DNA from: Alphaproteobacteria bacterium
Lineage (GTDB): Bacteria > Pseudomonadota > Alphaproteobacteria > Rhizobiales > JAJFHR01
Direction of reading: 5' to 3'
NCBI GenBank assembly: GCA_024278055.1
Contig: JAJRTY010000115.1
Span: 1 to 63,884 of the forward strand
DNA: 63,884 bases
Positions 19,188-29,615 of the stretch are shown here, one piece after another (positions within the stretch are counted from its first letter, which is position 1; each line of letters opens with the position of its first letter). Both the position numbers and the translations under genes were made by a program. The notes under the pieces were generated by a model. That model made no database searches, was not told the DNA's origin, and worked only from the letters and a program-made list of their open reading frames with translations.

Positions 19188-21260
19188 TCAGTTGTCGATC
19201 ACTTTAAGAGCAAATGCATAAGAAAAAGCAATTTCCTTTAAATGTTCGAAGCGCCCCGAGGCACCGCCATGGCCGGCATCCATATTGGTTTTAAGCAGGA
19301 GAATATTATCATCGGTTTTCAGGCTCCGCAGCTTCGCCACCCATTTGGCCGGTTCCCAATATGTGACCCGTGGGTCCGCCAGTCCAGCCGTGGCCAGCAG
19401 CGGCGGGTAATCCTGTGCGCTCACATTATCATAGGGAGAGTAAGCTGCAATCTGGTGGTAAGCCTTTTCGTCGGTTATGGGATTGCCCCATTCAGGCCAT
19501 TCCGGTGGTGTCAGGGGGAGTGTGTCATCAAGAATGGTGTTGAGAGCATCGACAAAGGGAACTTCGGCAATTACAGCGCCATATTGTTGTGGCGCCATAT
19601 TGGCCACGGCACCGACCAGCAATCCCCCGGCACTGCCGCCTTGTGCTACAATTTTGCCAGCACTTGTATAGCCCTGCTCAATAAGGTGGCTGCCGGCAGC
19701 AATGAAATCTTTAAATGTATTGATCTTGTGCTCACGCCGCCCCAGCCGGTACCAGCGAAAGCCCTTGTCTTTGCCGCCACGCACATGGGCAATGGCAAAA
19801 ATAAAGCCGCGATCAACCAGGCTCAGGCGGGCGGTTGAAAACCCCGCTGGCATCGCGTGGCCATAGGAGCCATAACCATAGAGCAACAAAGGGGCGCTGC
19901 CATCAAGTGCTGTGGATTTGCGATAGAGCAGGGTTACGGGAACGCTTTCGCCGTCTTCAGCCTCAGCATAGATGCGTCTGGTGACATAATCCTCAGGCGT
20001 ATGGCCGCTCGGTACTTCCTGGGTTTTGCGCAAACTTCGCGTCCGGCTGACAACATTATAATCAAAAACCTGTGCCGGTGTCGTCATAGAACTGTAGGTG
20101 AAACGTAATGTCGAAGTATCATACTCATAGCCCGCACCCAGACCGAGGGAATACGCCTCCTCATCGCAATCGATGGCGTGTTCTTTATCATCGCGGGTGT
20201 TTGAGATAACTATTCTGGGCAAACCGTCTTCACGCTCAAGGCGAACAAAATGGTCCTTGAAACATGCCAGCGACAGGATCAGTCTCCCGGCCTGATGTGG
20301 CACCAGATCGCGCCAGTTGGTTCTGGCCGGGTCTGACAGCGGTGCTGCCATGATTTTGAAATCTTCTGCCTTGTCTGCATTGGTCAAGATCAAAAACCTG
20401 TCGTCTTGATCATCAATGTCATATTCGAGACCGGCAACACGTGCGGCTACCAGTTTTGGTTCACCTTCAGGGTGGCTGGCATCAATCAGATGGATTTCGC
20501 TGGTCTCGTGATCATGCGCTGAAATGATAATGTAACGACCGCTCTGGGTCTTGCCGACGCCAACGAAAAACCCCGGATCACTTTCTTCATAGATCAGCAC
20601 GTCGGACGCGGCAGGCGTACCGATAACATGGCGAAAAACCCGCGATGGGCGGTGGTTTTCATCAACACGGGTGTAAAACACCGTTTTATTGTCCTGCGCC
20701 CAGGTGATGCCACCGGTAGTGTCTTCTATGGTTTCGTCCAGGAGGTCTCCGGTCTCTGTGTTGCTGAAATAAATCGTGTAAAATTCAGCCCCCTTGATGT
20801 CAGTGGAATAGGCAAGGAGGCGATGGTCGCAGGAATGTGCAATGCCGCCGAGTTGAAAAAAACTGTTACCTTTAGCAAGTGCGTCACCGTCAACCAGCAC
20901 TTTTTCCTCACCGCCATCGCGCAAACAGCGGCAATAACGCGGATGCTGCCCGCCTTCAACGTAGCTTACGTAATAGGCATAAGGTCCATCAGGAGAAGGC
21001 ACACTTGAATCATCCTGCTTGATGCGTCCCTTCATTTCTTCAAACAGCGTCTCCTGCAACTCTGAAGTATCCGCCATCATTTGCTTGCAGTAAGCATTTT
21101 CCTGATCGAGATAGGCCTTGATATCGACCGGCAAGACATCAGGATCACGCATAACCTCCTGCCAGTTGTCAGCCCGTAGCCAGGCGTAATCATCTTCACG
21201 CGTAATGCCGTGATTGGTCGAGATGGTCGGAACTCTGGCAGCTTTTGGTATTGCGGTCAC
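19188..21260 (-). CDS. ptrB: Oligopeptidase B (S9A prolyl oligopeptidase family)
   Basis: A 690-residue cytoplasmic serine peptidase cutting short peptides after basic residues. The N-terminal beta-propeller is followed by the hydrolase domain with the nucleophile in AQGGSAGGLLVG, the Asp in GLADPRVTYWEP and the His in MDAGHGGASGR. GGKDKGFRWYRLGR and the acidic substrate loop are typical of type B. The GTG start lies four bases after the msrB stop, so the two are cotranscribed. Confidence 0.94.
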   Translation of the reverse strand: MTAIPKAARVPTISTNHGITREDDYAWLRADNWQEVMRDPDVLPVDIKAYLDQENAYCKQMMADTSELQETLFEEMKGRIKQDDSSVPSPDGPYAYYVSYVEGGQHPRYCRCLRDGGEEKVLVDGDALAKGNSFFQLGGIAHSCDHRLLAYSTDIKGAEFYTIYFSNTETGDLLDETIEDTTGGITWAQDNKTVFYTRVDENHRPSRVFRHVIGTPAASDVLIYEESDPGFFVGVGKTQSGRYIIISAHDHETSEIHLIDASHPEGEPKLVAARVAGLEYDIDDQDDRFLILTNADKAEDFKIMAAPLSDPARTNWRDLVPHQAGRLILSLACFKDHFVRLEREDGLPRIVISNTRDDKEHAIDCDEEAYSLGLGAGYEYDTSTLRFTYSSMTTPAQVFDYNVVSRTRSLRKTQEVPSGHTPEDYVTRRIYAEAEDGESVPVTLLYRKSTALDGSAPLLLYGYGSYGHAMPAGFSTARLSLVDRGFIFAIAHVRGGKDKGFRWYRLGRREHKINTFKDFIAAGSHLIEQGYTSAGKIVAQGGSAGGLLVGAVANMAPQQYGAVIAEVPFVDALNTILDDTLPLTPPEWPEWGNPITDEKAYHQIAAYSPYDNVSAQDYPPLLATAGLADPRVTYWEPAKWVAKLRSLKTDDNILLLKTNMDAGHGGASGRFEHLKEIAFSYAFALKVIDN

Positions 21261-21263
21261 TCA

Positions 21264-21680
21264 TTAGTCCTTTGTAAATTTCATGGCATTGCCGTTCATG
21301 CAATATCTTAAACCCGTAGGCTTGGGCCCGTCGGGGAAAACATGGCCCAGATGAGCATCGCAAGCAGCACATCTGATTTCAGTACGGCGGCTGAAAAAGC
21401 CCCTGTCTTCATGTTCCTCAACCGCCTCGGCCTTAACGGGTGCGTAAAAGCTGGGCCAGCCGGTGCCTGAATCATACTTTGTTTCAGACCTGAATAAAGG
21501 GCTGTCGCAGCCAACACAAAAGTATGTTCCTGCGGCTTTTTGATCCCAGTTGGCGCCGGTAAATGCGCGTTCCGTGCCAGCGCGACGGGTGATATCATAT
21601 TGTTCCGGCGTCAGTTGCTGACGCCATTCCTCATCGGTTTTTTTAATTTTCTGGCGTGTGTCTGCCGGATCAATTGTCAT
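21264..21680 (-). CDS. msrB: Peptide-methionine (R)-S-oxide reductase
   Basis: A 138-residue enzyme that reduces methionine-R-sulfoxide in proteins. Two CxxC pairs ([10 protein letters not shown] and [10 protein letters not shown]) bind zinc, and the resolving/catalytic cysteine lies in RYCMNGNAM. The structural GTGWPSF motif is present. Start at 21680 (MTIDPADT); the preceding in-frame GTG is adjacent. Pairs with ptrB in an operon that looks aimed at repair and turnover of damaged protein. Confidence 0.96.
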   Translation of the reverse strand: MTIDPADTRQKIKKTDEEWRQQLTPEQYDITRRAGTERAFTGANWDQKAAGTYFCVGCDSPLFRSETKYDSGTGWPSFYAPVKAEAVEEHEDRGFFSRRTEIRCAACDAHLGHVFPDGPKPTGLRYCMNGNAMKFTKD

Positions 21681-21945
21681 CACTCAGTTTCCCTAAAATA
21701 CCCCCCAGGCCAAACCCCTTGTCTAGAGTTAATCCATGGTCGCAGTCAATTCAATAGCATCATGCCTGCCGGTTCGCTCGAAATTTAATCAAATGAAAAA
21801 CTAAATTTATTTGAATATAAAATAAGTTTAAAATCAACAATAGTCAAATTTAGCACAAATAATAACAAGTAACTTCATTGGATGTTGAAAAAATCTAAGT
21901 ATAACCGAGACACAAAGGCGGATTTAACAAACAATAAGGCTGAGT

Positions 21946-23031
21946 GTGGCAGAATTAAGCTCGACCAAAACCGATTCTATTGTTGATTCTGATGCGATAG
22001 ATCCATTGGATAAGGCACCACCCGGTGCAGTACACACGCTTGGCCACCGCTCGTTAAAGCGGTTGATTGATTTCCTGTTTTTGCCGTCAACTCACGTTAT
22101 GCCAAATGAACGCGTCTTTGCGGAAACGTTGCTCCTGCGCGACTGGGACGCTTTGTCTGAAACCGTTCTGGAAAGGCTGGCCGAACGATTGGCCAACACG
22201 GTCGAAACAGCACCAAGACTGGCATTAAGGCTGGCGCGTTGCGGGCGGTTTAATATTTCAGGGCCACTGTTAAAATTCGGTGATCTGCATGATATTGATC
22301 TCGTGGAAATTGCCCATAATTGCGAACAGCCCGAACAGTTGAACATCGCCAGCCGACGCAATCTCTCGCCCCTGGTATCTGACCTGCTTGTGGACATCGG
22401 TGCAGAGGAGATTGTCAAAGCCGTATTAATGAACACCGGCTCAAAGATTTCCACCAGAACCCTGAGTGATCTGATTGCCCGCGCCAGGGATAATACCACC
22501 CTGCAAAACGCCATATTATTTCGACCGGAAATAGCCGCAGCCGATGCGATGGAGCTGTTTTGGCATGTTCCCGGTCAGATACGCGAATATATTCTGCTGA
22601 CATATTTGTGTGATCAGCGCACTCTTGCCGGATTTCTGTATGAAGACGATGCCTGGCAGGAACATCAAAAAACTCTGTGTTCCCCTGACATCAGCGATGA
22701 ACGCCTGACCGTTCTGGCCAAATTTCTGGTTAGTGACAAACACGAAAGGGCAATTGAACAACTGGTCTGCAATGCGCGCCTGTCTCCCAAAACGGCTGCA
22801 CGCATTTTGAATGATAAAGGTGGTGAGGCTTTCCTGGTAACCGCCAAAGCGATCGGAGCAAGCCGCGCCGGTGTCAATTAAGCATTGCTGCGTTTAATAA
22901 ACGCCAAACCCTGCCTTATCGGCAGCGGGGAAAGACTGGACCCATTGCGCAATCTGTTTGACAGACTATCGCGTGATCAGGCTCTGGTGGCATTGCAATA
23001 CTGGGACTGCAAGATTGGCGACAGATCCTAA
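21946..23031 (+). pseudogene. DUF2336 protein, copy 1, with in-frame TAA at codon 312
   Basis: The first 311 residues are an alpha-helical repeat protein of the alphaproteobacterial DUF2336 family (LARCGRFNISGPLL, LSDLIARARDN, LFWHVPGQIREYIL). TAA occupies 22879-22881, but the frame continues for 49 more codons with RLIN, then a segment LFDRLSRDQALVALQYWD that matches the usual DUF2336 C-terminus. It then ends with TAA at 23029. The GTG start has AAGG upstream. Function of the family is not established. The break is one of six of its kind in the window. Confidence 0.75.
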
Positions 23032-24749
23032 AAACCGACAAACAGGTTTTCCAGCTGCCCGGAGAAGTAAAGCAGCAGATAGACTGCCAGCATAACGGTT
23101 GTCCAAAAAGCAGCGCTGCCTGTTGCCCAGGTTCTGGCAAAAATGCCATTTGGTCCATGATGGCGGTAAATCTGATTGAATGTGCGTTCAAGCCACCGCT
23201 GCCCCTGCGCCAGTGAACCGATGCGGAAGTAAACGCCGAGCGAAACAACCCATACGGCCACCGCTGGTAAGGCTTTACGGTAAATCCATTCAACATCGAG
23301 ATTGATGCCTGGCAGCTCTGGTGGATAAAGACATTTTTTCTGCAACCACACAAAAGCCAGTGCTGAGAACAACAGTATCTGCATCTGGGTAAGCACGTGC
23401 GCTGCCGTATAGGGTTGATAATCGACCGGCATTGGCAGCAGATCGTACAAAAACCAGGGGTAGACACCGGTGAAAATCGAAAGAGCCGCAGCCAGCCCCA
23501 TGGCGATTAACATATTGCGCGGGGCTTCCTGGGTTCTAATGCCACTGTCATGGGCGAAGAAGGCGAAAAATGGAATTTTGATACCGGCATGATGAAATAC
23601 GCCAGCCTAAGCAAACAACAATGCCATCCAGACGATTGGGTATCCTTCCGACAATGCCGCCGTTATCACCATGGATTTTGCTATGAAGCCGGAAAACAGC
23701 GGGAAGGCTGAAATCGACGCAGCACCGACAATACAGAAAGTTGTTGTCCACGGCATGGATTTGTACAGGCCGCCAAGGTCAGATCCGTTGATCTTGCCGG
23801 TGCGGTGTAAAACCGCACCCATCGACATGAACAACAGCCCCTTGTAGATGACGTGCGCGAAGGCATGGCTGACGGCGCCATTGATGGCAAGCGCCGTGCC
23901 AAGGCCAATTCCGACCACCATAAAGCCCAGCTGATTGATCAACGAATAGGCCAGCACACGCCGGAGGTCATTCTCGATCACCGCAAAAAAGATCGGGAAC
24001 ATGGCCATTGTTGCCCCGATATAGACCAGCAGTTCAGTGCCCGGAAAAGCGCGCGCCAATGCATAAACCGCCAGTTTGGTGCTGAATGCGCTCAAAATAA
24101 CGGTGCCGGTGGGGCTTGCTTCGGGGTAGGCATCGGTGAGCCAGTTGTGCAGGAACGGAAAGCAGCACTTGATGCCAAAGGCAAGAAAGATCAGCCATGA
24201 AGCCATGCCATCCAGGCCGATGTAGTCGAATGCAATTGATCCGGTCTCATATGACCAGATCAACACGCCGGCCAGCAGGATAACGCCCGACAACACCTGA
24301 ATGATGAGATAGCGCATACCGGCACGCAGGGATTTTTCCGTGCGCCGTGCCATGATCAGGAATGCAGAGCTTACTGCCAGCAGTTCCCAGAAAATAAACA
24401 ATGTGATCAGGTCACCGGCAAAGACAGCGCCAATCGCGCTGCCGGCATAGATCAGACCGGAGCTGCTTTCCAGTCTGTCATCTGTATGCAGAGCGAAGAT
24501 GATGCCGAGAAGTGTTGCTATGTGAAACAGCAGACCGAATAAAAAGCTGAGTTTGTCCACACGCACCAGCGTCAAGGTGTAATCAAACAACTGCACCTGA
24601 AACTGAAGGCCATCGCCAAGTTGCATCAGGTTTAATGCGCCTAACACAGGAACGGCCAGCAGAATTATCGAGCGCGTTCGCCCGAAGGTCATGCTCGCCA
24701 GGATGGCACCAAGGAAGAAGATCAGAAACGGTGGAAAACTAGTTATCAT
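23028..24749 (-). pseudogene. Third MrpD/NuoM-like antiporter subunit, with in-frame TAG at codon 381
   Basis: A 573-codon frame for a multi-helix proton-translocating subunit (proton_antipo_M domain). Conserved elements are FWELLAVSSAFLI, the buried lysine segment GIKCCFPFLHNWL and AFAHVIYKGLLF. TAG at 23607-23609 follows the residues MALLFA; the same frame resumes with AGVFHHAGIKIPFFAF and four more helices to LFVGF. Related proteins have LFASAG here, so TCG to TAG at a serine is the simplest reading. It is the last gene of the antiporter operon and overlaps the preceding small gene by 11 bp. Confidence 0.8.
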
Positions 24750-24990
24750 AATAGTCTTCCTTGCGCATGATCAGCTTGCGCATTTGCGTTGCCACCAGAA
24801 CCAGAAGCGTGCAGGCGACAAAACCGTAGATGCCATAAAATCCGAACACAGCCTCCCATGGATGGTCGACATAGCGCTTTATGAAAAACTCGGCAAAAAT
24901 CGACAGGGCGCTGATGAAATAAAATACATACAGCAGCCGTTGCACGTTGCGCGGATCATCGAGAAAATATTTTTTTTCGTCTTTGTCCAT
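24739..24990 (-). CDS. Small two-helix membrane protein in the antiporter operon
   Basis: 83 residues with a charged N-terminus (MDKDEKKYFLDDP) and two membrane helices (about 19-37 and 46-66). The reading frame overlaps the third D-like subunit by 11 bp and follows MrpD2 by 11 bp, so it is translated within the operon. I do not recognise the family. Its position suggests an accessory subunit or assembly factor of the complex. Confidence 0.7.
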   Translation of the reverse strand: MDKDEKKYFLDDPRNVQRLLYVFYFISALSIFAEFFIKRYVDHPWEAVFGFYGIYGFVACTLLVLVATQMRKLIMRKEDYYDN

Positions 24991-25001
24991 TGCTTCAAAT
25001 C

Positions 25002-26465
25002 CTAACGGGTCTTGATGAGCTGAAGCAGCTCGAAAATTGTGCCGGGGAAGAAAAACAAAAGCACCGTGCCGGTGGCTGTTATTGCAATTGCAATCAGGCA
25101 GGCCAGCGGTGCTTCCTTGATTTTTCCGACCTCAACGCCATCGGCCGGTTTGCCAAAAAATGCGTTGAAAGTTATCGGCATAAGATAGGCGACATTGAGC
25201 AATGATGAGATCATCAAAACCGCAATAATAAACAGTTGATCAGCCTCCAGCGCGCCAAGTGCCAGATACCATTTACTCCATGCACCTCCCATGGGTGGCA
25301 GGCCGATAATGCTGAGTGAGCCGATAAAAAAGGCCGTGAATGTATAGGGCATAACCCGTCCGAGCCCGCCAAGTTCGCTGACCAGGGTTTTATGTGCTGC
25401 CACATATATGGCACCTGCACACATGAACAATGTAATCTTGCCAACCGCATGCATGGCAATCTGCAATCCGCCCCCGATCACTCCCAACTGGCTGGCCAGC
25501 AATGCGCCCACAGTAATATAGGCCAGTTGCGATATGGTGGAATAGGCCAGCCGCGCCTTGAGGTTGTCCTTGGTCATGGCAATCAACGACGATAACAACA
25601 CTGTACCCGCAGCAATATACAACAACCAGTCCGTGGTGTTGGTTGTGCTGAGGAAATCTATGCCGAAAATATAGATAACAATCTTGAGTATCGAGAACAC
25701 ACCGGCTTTGACAACAGCCACCGCATGCAAAAGCGCGCTCACCGGTGTCGGTGCAACCATTGCGGCAGGCAGCCAGAAATGAACCGGCATAATAGCAGCC
25801 TTACCGATACCAAAGACGTAAAGACCCATCAGGATACCAACGGTGAGCCCGTCAGCCTTGCCGGCCAGAATACCGCCCGGTGTAAAGCTCAAAGTACCGG
25901 TGAGGCCAAATGTCCAGATGATGGCTGGCAAAAACAGCACCATCGATGTGGTCATCAGTAAAACCAGATAAAGGCGTCCGGCCTTCATGGCATCCTTGGT
26001 AGCTTTATGGGTCACCAATGGATATGTCGACAGGGTCAAAATCTCGTAACACAGGAACAGGGTAAAAAGATTTTCAGCAAACGCAACACCGATTGTGCTG
26101 GAAATAGCAACAGCAAAACAAATGTAAAATGGTGTCTGGCGCGGCTCATTATTGCCGCGCATATAGCCGATTGAATAGATTGAATTCACAATCCACAGGC
26201 CCGAGGCGATAATGGCAAACAACATGCCCAACGGCTCGACCTTGAAGGATAAAGAAAGATCCGGCACCACATCAAGCACCTGAAGTTCCGGCTGTTCACC
26301 GGCAAGGACGAGTCGGGTCAGGGAGATGATGATGTAGAGCAGGGCACCACTGGTGGTCAGGGTTACAGCTTCGCGCAGATCAGCAATTTTGCCAAAAACA
26401 CCAATCAGAACGGCACCTGCCAGAGGCAACACCAGAGCATATGCTATCAAGGTTTCCGGTGTCAT
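25002..26465 (-). CDS. MrpD-like antiporter subunit 2
   Basis: A 487-residue protein with about 14 membrane helices of the NuoL/M/N and MrpA/D antiporter family. The key acidic residue is in FLCYEILTLSTYPLV, and lysines are in KAAIMPVHFWLPAAM and AVAVVKAGVFSILK. It is predicted to translocate protons within an Mrp or MBH-like complex. Start overlaps the MrpD1 stop by 4 bp. Confidence 0.88.
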   Translation of the reverse strand: MTPETLIAYALVLPLAGAVLIGVFGKIADLREAVTLTTSGALLYIIISLTRLVLAGEQPELQVLDVVPDLSLSFKVEPLGMLFAIIASGLWIVNSIYSIGYMRGNNEPRQTPFYICFAVAISSTIGVAFAENLFTLFLCYEILTLSTYPLVTHKATKDAMKAGRLYLVLLMTTSMVLFLPAIIWTFGLTGTLSFTPGGILAGKADGLTVGILMGLYVFGIGKAAIMPVHFWLPAAMVAPTPVSALLHAVAVVKAGVFSILKIVIYIFGIDFLSTTNTTDWLLYIAAGTVLLSSLIAMTKDNLKARLAYSTISQLAYITVGALLASQLGVIGGGLQIAMHAVGKITLFMCAGAIYVAAHKTLVSELGGLGRVMPYTFTAFFIGSLSIIGLPPMGGAWSKWYLALGALEADQLFIIAVLMISSLLNVAYLMPITFNAFFGKPADGVEVGKIKEAPLACLIAIAITATGTVLLFFFPGTIFELLQLIKTR

Positions 26466-27952
26466 TTCGCCAGCCCCAGTAATGTTTCAACAGCCTGGGC
26501 TGCAATGCCTGCGGACAGCGATGTCTCCAGTCCGAAATAAACTGTAGCTGCTGCCAGAAGTACGGTTGGAGCCAAAAGCGAAAGCGGCACCTCTTTAACA
26601 TTGTCAAGTTCAGGCCCGGGGTCGCGAAACCACACAACTTCGATAATTCTGCCCACATAGATCAATGCCAGAAGTGAGGATAAAACCAGCAGGAACACCA
26701 GCCAGACATATCCAGCCTCAATTGCTCCCACTGCCAGATACCATTTGGAAATAAATCCGGCGGTTCCCGGCACTCCGATCAGGCCCAGGCCTCCGACAAC
26801 AAGACATCCCATGGTGATCGGCATTTTCTTGCCAAGGCCGGAAAAACTTTCAATCTGTGATGATCCGACACGGTAGACCACAGCACCAATGGCCAGGAAC
26901 AGCGCACCTTTCATAATGGCATGATTGAAAATATGCACCAAAGATCCCGTCAGGCCGGATTGATTGGCAAGGGCAATCCCTAAGGTGATGTAGCCGATCT
27001 GGGCTACCGATGAATACGCAATCATGCGCTTAACATCCTGTTGGAATATCGCCACCGTGGAGGCACCAAACATTGCCGCCAGCGAGAGGATTATCAGGAT
27101 ATGTGTCAGTGCCAGCTTGTCGGTGACAATCTCGATACCGAAGATCGAGAACAAAAAGCGGATCAGCAGGTAAAGAGCAACTTTGGTAGCCGTTGAAGCC
27201 AGGAACACCGTTACTGCCGAAGGGGCGTAGGCATAGGCATTGGGCAACCAGACGTGCAGTGGGAACAGGGCGATTTTCAGACTGATGCCAACCACGATGA
27301 AGGCAGCCGCCGCCAGTATGGTACGGGTTTGTTCGATATCAGAAATGCGGTTGCTGAGATCGGCAAAGTTCAAGGTGCCGGTAAGCGTGTAGATAAGGCC
27401 GATGCCGATGACGTAAAAGGTTGCGCCAATCGAGCCTAAAATGAGATACTGGTAGGCTGCAAGCAGGGCTTTGCGGTTGCGCCCCATGGCAATCAGAACG
27501 TAGGTCGAAAGCGAGGATATCTCAAGGAAAACAAAGGCGTTGAAAGCATCGCCGGTAATTGTAATTCCCAACAACCCGGTAAGACACAACAAAAACATTG
27601 TGTAAAACCAGGGCAGGTCTTCGGGTTTGACTTCTGCTGCAACACTCAGCCGCGCATAAGGCAGAACCACCGCTGCAATGGAAGATACCAGCACCAGAAC
27701 AAAGGCATTGAGGAGATCAATCCTGTACTCAATACCAAAGGGGGGTGCCCATCCGCCCATGGAGTATGAAATTGTCCCGCTGTCAAGAACGGTTAAAAGC
27801 AGGGCAACGGAAATGACCGGCATGATCAGGCATATGATCATGGAGATAAACCAGGCAACTAAACCCCGATTGATCATCGCGCAGACAAGCGCGCCAAGAA
27901 GCGGAATTACAATCTGCAACGCCGGCAGGTTGGAGATGATTGAAACATTCAT
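26462..27952 (-). CDS. mrpD: MrpD-like antiporter subunit 1
   Basis: A 496-residue polytopic protein of the proton-translocating antiporter family. Seen are the glutamate in FVFLEISSLSTYVLIAMG, the lysine in LKIALFPLHVWLPNAYAYAPSAV and HIFNHAIMKGALFLAIG. It is the best candidate for the canonical MrpD of the cluster because it directly follows MrpC. ATG overlaps the mrpC stop by 4 bp. Confidence 0.9.
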   Translation of the reverse strand: MNVSIISNLPALQIVIPLLGALVCAMINRGLVAWFISMIICLIMPVISVALLLTVLDSGTISYSMGGWAPPFGIEYRIDLLNAFVLVLVSSIAAVVLPYARLSVAAEVKPEDLPWFYTMFLLCLTGLLGITITGDAFNAFVFLEISSLSTYVLIAMGRNRKALLAAYQYLILGSIGATFYVIGIGLIYTLTGTLNFADLSNRISDIEQTRTILAAAAFIVVGISLKIALFPLHVWLPNAYAYAPSAVTVFLASTATKVALYLLIRFLFSIFGIEIVTDKLALTHILIILSLAAMFGASTVAIFQQDVKRMIAYSSVAQIGYITLGIALANQSGLTGSLVHIFNHAIMKGALFLAIGAVVYRVGSSQIESFSGLGKKMPITMGCLVVGGLGLIGVPGTAGFISKWYLAVGAIEAGYVWLVFLLVLSSLLALIYVGRIIEVVWFRDPGPELDNVKEVPLSLLAPTVLLAAATVYFGLETSLSAGIAAQAVETLLGLAK

Positions 27953-28314
27953 TGATCGTCGCCCTTGGCGAAAATTTCATCTTCTTCAATCGTGCCAAAC
28001 TCTTCATTGATGCGAACCGTCAGTGCCAGCCCAAGGGAAAGGGTTGCCACACCGACAACAATAGCTGTCAGCATCAAAACATGAGGCAGGGGGTTTGAAT
28101 AAACCGTATAGCCCTCGGCAATGATAGGCGGGGTGCCACCGAGAATTTTTCCCGGTGAAAGATATAGTAAATAGACTGACGTCTGAAACAGTGACAGGCC
28201 CACAAGTTTCTTGATCATATTGCCGCGGGCAACAACGATGTAGAGGCCTGAGATCATCAGAAATATGGTGACCCAGTTGTTGTAATTCTCAACAATTTCC
28301 TTGGTAAACTCCAT
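27949..28314 (-). CDS. mrpC: MrpC/NuoK-like antiporter subunit
   Basis: A 121-residue protein with three membrane helices. It has NuoK family features: LSLFQTSVYLLYL and a carboxylate-lined second helix, then LPHVLMLTAIVVGVATLSLGLAL. The C-terminal tail is acidic (EEFGTIEEDE). It should form part of the membrane core between the B and D subunits. ATG overlaps the mrpB stop by one base. Confidence 0.9.
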   Translation of the reverse strand: MEFTKEIVENYNNWVTIFLMISGLYIVVARGNMIKKLVGLSLFQTSVYLLYLSPGKILGGTPPIIAEGYTVYSNPLPHVLMLTAIVVGVATLSLGLALTVRINEEFGTIEEDEIFAKGDDQ

Positions 28315-28730
28315 TACCGACCCCGCCCGGCAAATGTATAGAAAATACTTATGAAGGTACCGGCAACGGTAACCAGCACACCAATCTCAACCAGCAAAAT
28401 GCCGATAAGCTGGCCGTCGGGTCCATTATTCTTAAGGAACGAATAATTGAGAAACTGCCCGCCTTTGAACATTGCATAAACGCCAACACCGGTAAAAATC
28501 AAAACTCCCAGGGGAACCATTTTAATGGCGAGGCCTGGCGGCACTGCTTTTTGAGCTGCTGTCAGTCCATAGGTAATGGAATAAAGAAAAACCATTCCCG
28601 CGACCATCGCACCGGCCTGAAAACCGCCACCAGGTCCGAAATCACCATGAAACTGCACATACAGTGCAAACATCAAAATGAATGGCAGCAATAATTTGGT
28701 GGTAACCCGCAAGATAAGATCAAGCTTCAT
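28314..28730 (-). CDS. mrpB: MrpB (MnhB) antiporter subunit
   Basis: 138 residues, four membrane helices. The MnhB signature HGDFGPGGGFQAGAMVAG is clear near residue 30. Start at 28730 (MKLDLILR), which overlaps the preceding gene by 11 bp; a longer open frame reaches 28874 but that part lies inside the upstream gene and lacks homology. Confidence 0.92.
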   Translation of the reverse strand: MKLDLILRVTTKLLLPFILMFALYVQFHGDFGPGGGFQAGAMVAGMVFLYSITYGLTAAQKAVPPGLAIKMVPLGVLIFTGVGVYAMFKGGQFLNYSFLKNNGPDGQLIGILLVEIGVLVTVAGTFISIFYTFAGRGR

Positions 28731-29265
28731 TCCGGCTCTCCTGATCTTTGTTCTTTTTGGCTTTGCGCCGGCCGCGCAATAACAACAAGACGCCAATTCC
28801 GGCGGTGAAAACAACGGCAGTTTCACCCAGCGTATCAAAACCACGATAGCTTGCCAGCACCGAGGTGACGACATTTAGCACCTTTGTCTGGGCCATCGAA
28901 TTTTCGAGATAGTAATTGGCTACATTGACATGAACCGGATTTCCTGCCTCGCCAAACGGCGGCAGGTCGATGGTGCCGAATACCAGAATTGAGGCAACGA
29001 CAATGGCGATGAGCAGGGCCGGGATCTGACTGTGAATAGGATCAGATTCAAAAGTTTTGGTTAAATGCAGGGCACCAAGCATCAAAACCGTTGAAATGCC
29101 TGCGCCGATGGCTGCCTCGGTCATTGATACATCGACGGCATCAAGCACGATCATTACGGTTGCCATAAGAAAACTGTAAATGCCGGACAACACAACAACG
29201 CCGAAAAGATTACGTATGCGCACAATGCCAATGGTTATTGCCGCCATCAAGGTAAGCAACACCAT
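28720..29265 (-). CDS. MrpA C-terminal-type/MBH D-E-like subunit (DUF4040)
   Basis: A 181-residue membrane protein equivalent to the C-terminal part of MrpA or to MbhD/MbhE. It starts with an MbhD-like segment (GIVRIRNLFGVVVLSGIYSF, then DVSMTEAAIGAG) and ends with the E-like helix (SYRGFDTLGETAVVFTAGIGVLLLL). A full-length MrpA is absent from the operon, so the A functions are split between this protein and the D-like subunits. Confidence 0.85.
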   Translation of the reverse strand: MVLLTLMAAITIGIVRIRNLFGVVVLSGIYSFLMATVMIVLDAVDVSMTEAAIGAGISTVLMLGALHLTKTFESDPIHSQIPALLIAIVVASILVFGTIDLPPFGEAGNPVHVNVANYYLENSMAQTKVLNVVTSVLASYRGFDTLGETAVVFTAGIGVLLLLRGRRKAKKNKDQESRNEA

Positions 29266-29279
29266 ATTTATCAGGGCTT

Positions 29280-29615
29280 CTATTTCGATGGCGCACCCTC
29301 CTTGTTGTCGTCATTATCCAAAACTGGATCAATGCCGGCATGGCGTGCTGCACGGGCCAGGGCGTGGGTTGCCACAGGGCCGGTGTAAAGAATTATGGCC
29401 AGAGTGATGGCAAGTTTAAAGGTAACCAGCGAAAACCCGGCCTGAAGTATCATGGCGCTCAGCAGCAAAAGCGCACCGAACGTATCGCTGACGCTTGTTG
29501 CATGCATGCGTGTGAAAACATCAGGCATGCGCATTAAGCCCAGCGCTCCGACAACGTAGAAAAAACTGCCGCTGCCCAGTAATATCCAGATGACAATATT
29601 GATGAGGAGCTCCAT
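29280..29615 (-). CDS. mrpG: MrpG antiporter subunit
   Basis: 111 residues with three membrane helices. The MrpG signature is visible in GALGLMRMPDVFTRMHATSVSDTFG and TGPVATHALARAARHAG. Small accessory subunit needed for complex assembly. Its ATG overlaps the mrpF TAA by one base. Confidence 0.94.
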   Translation of the reverse strand: MELLINIVIWILLGSGSFFYVVGALGLMRMPDVFTRMHATSVSDTFGALLLLSAMILQAGFSLVTFKLAITLAIILYTGPVATHALARAARHAGIDPVLDNDDNKEGAPSK

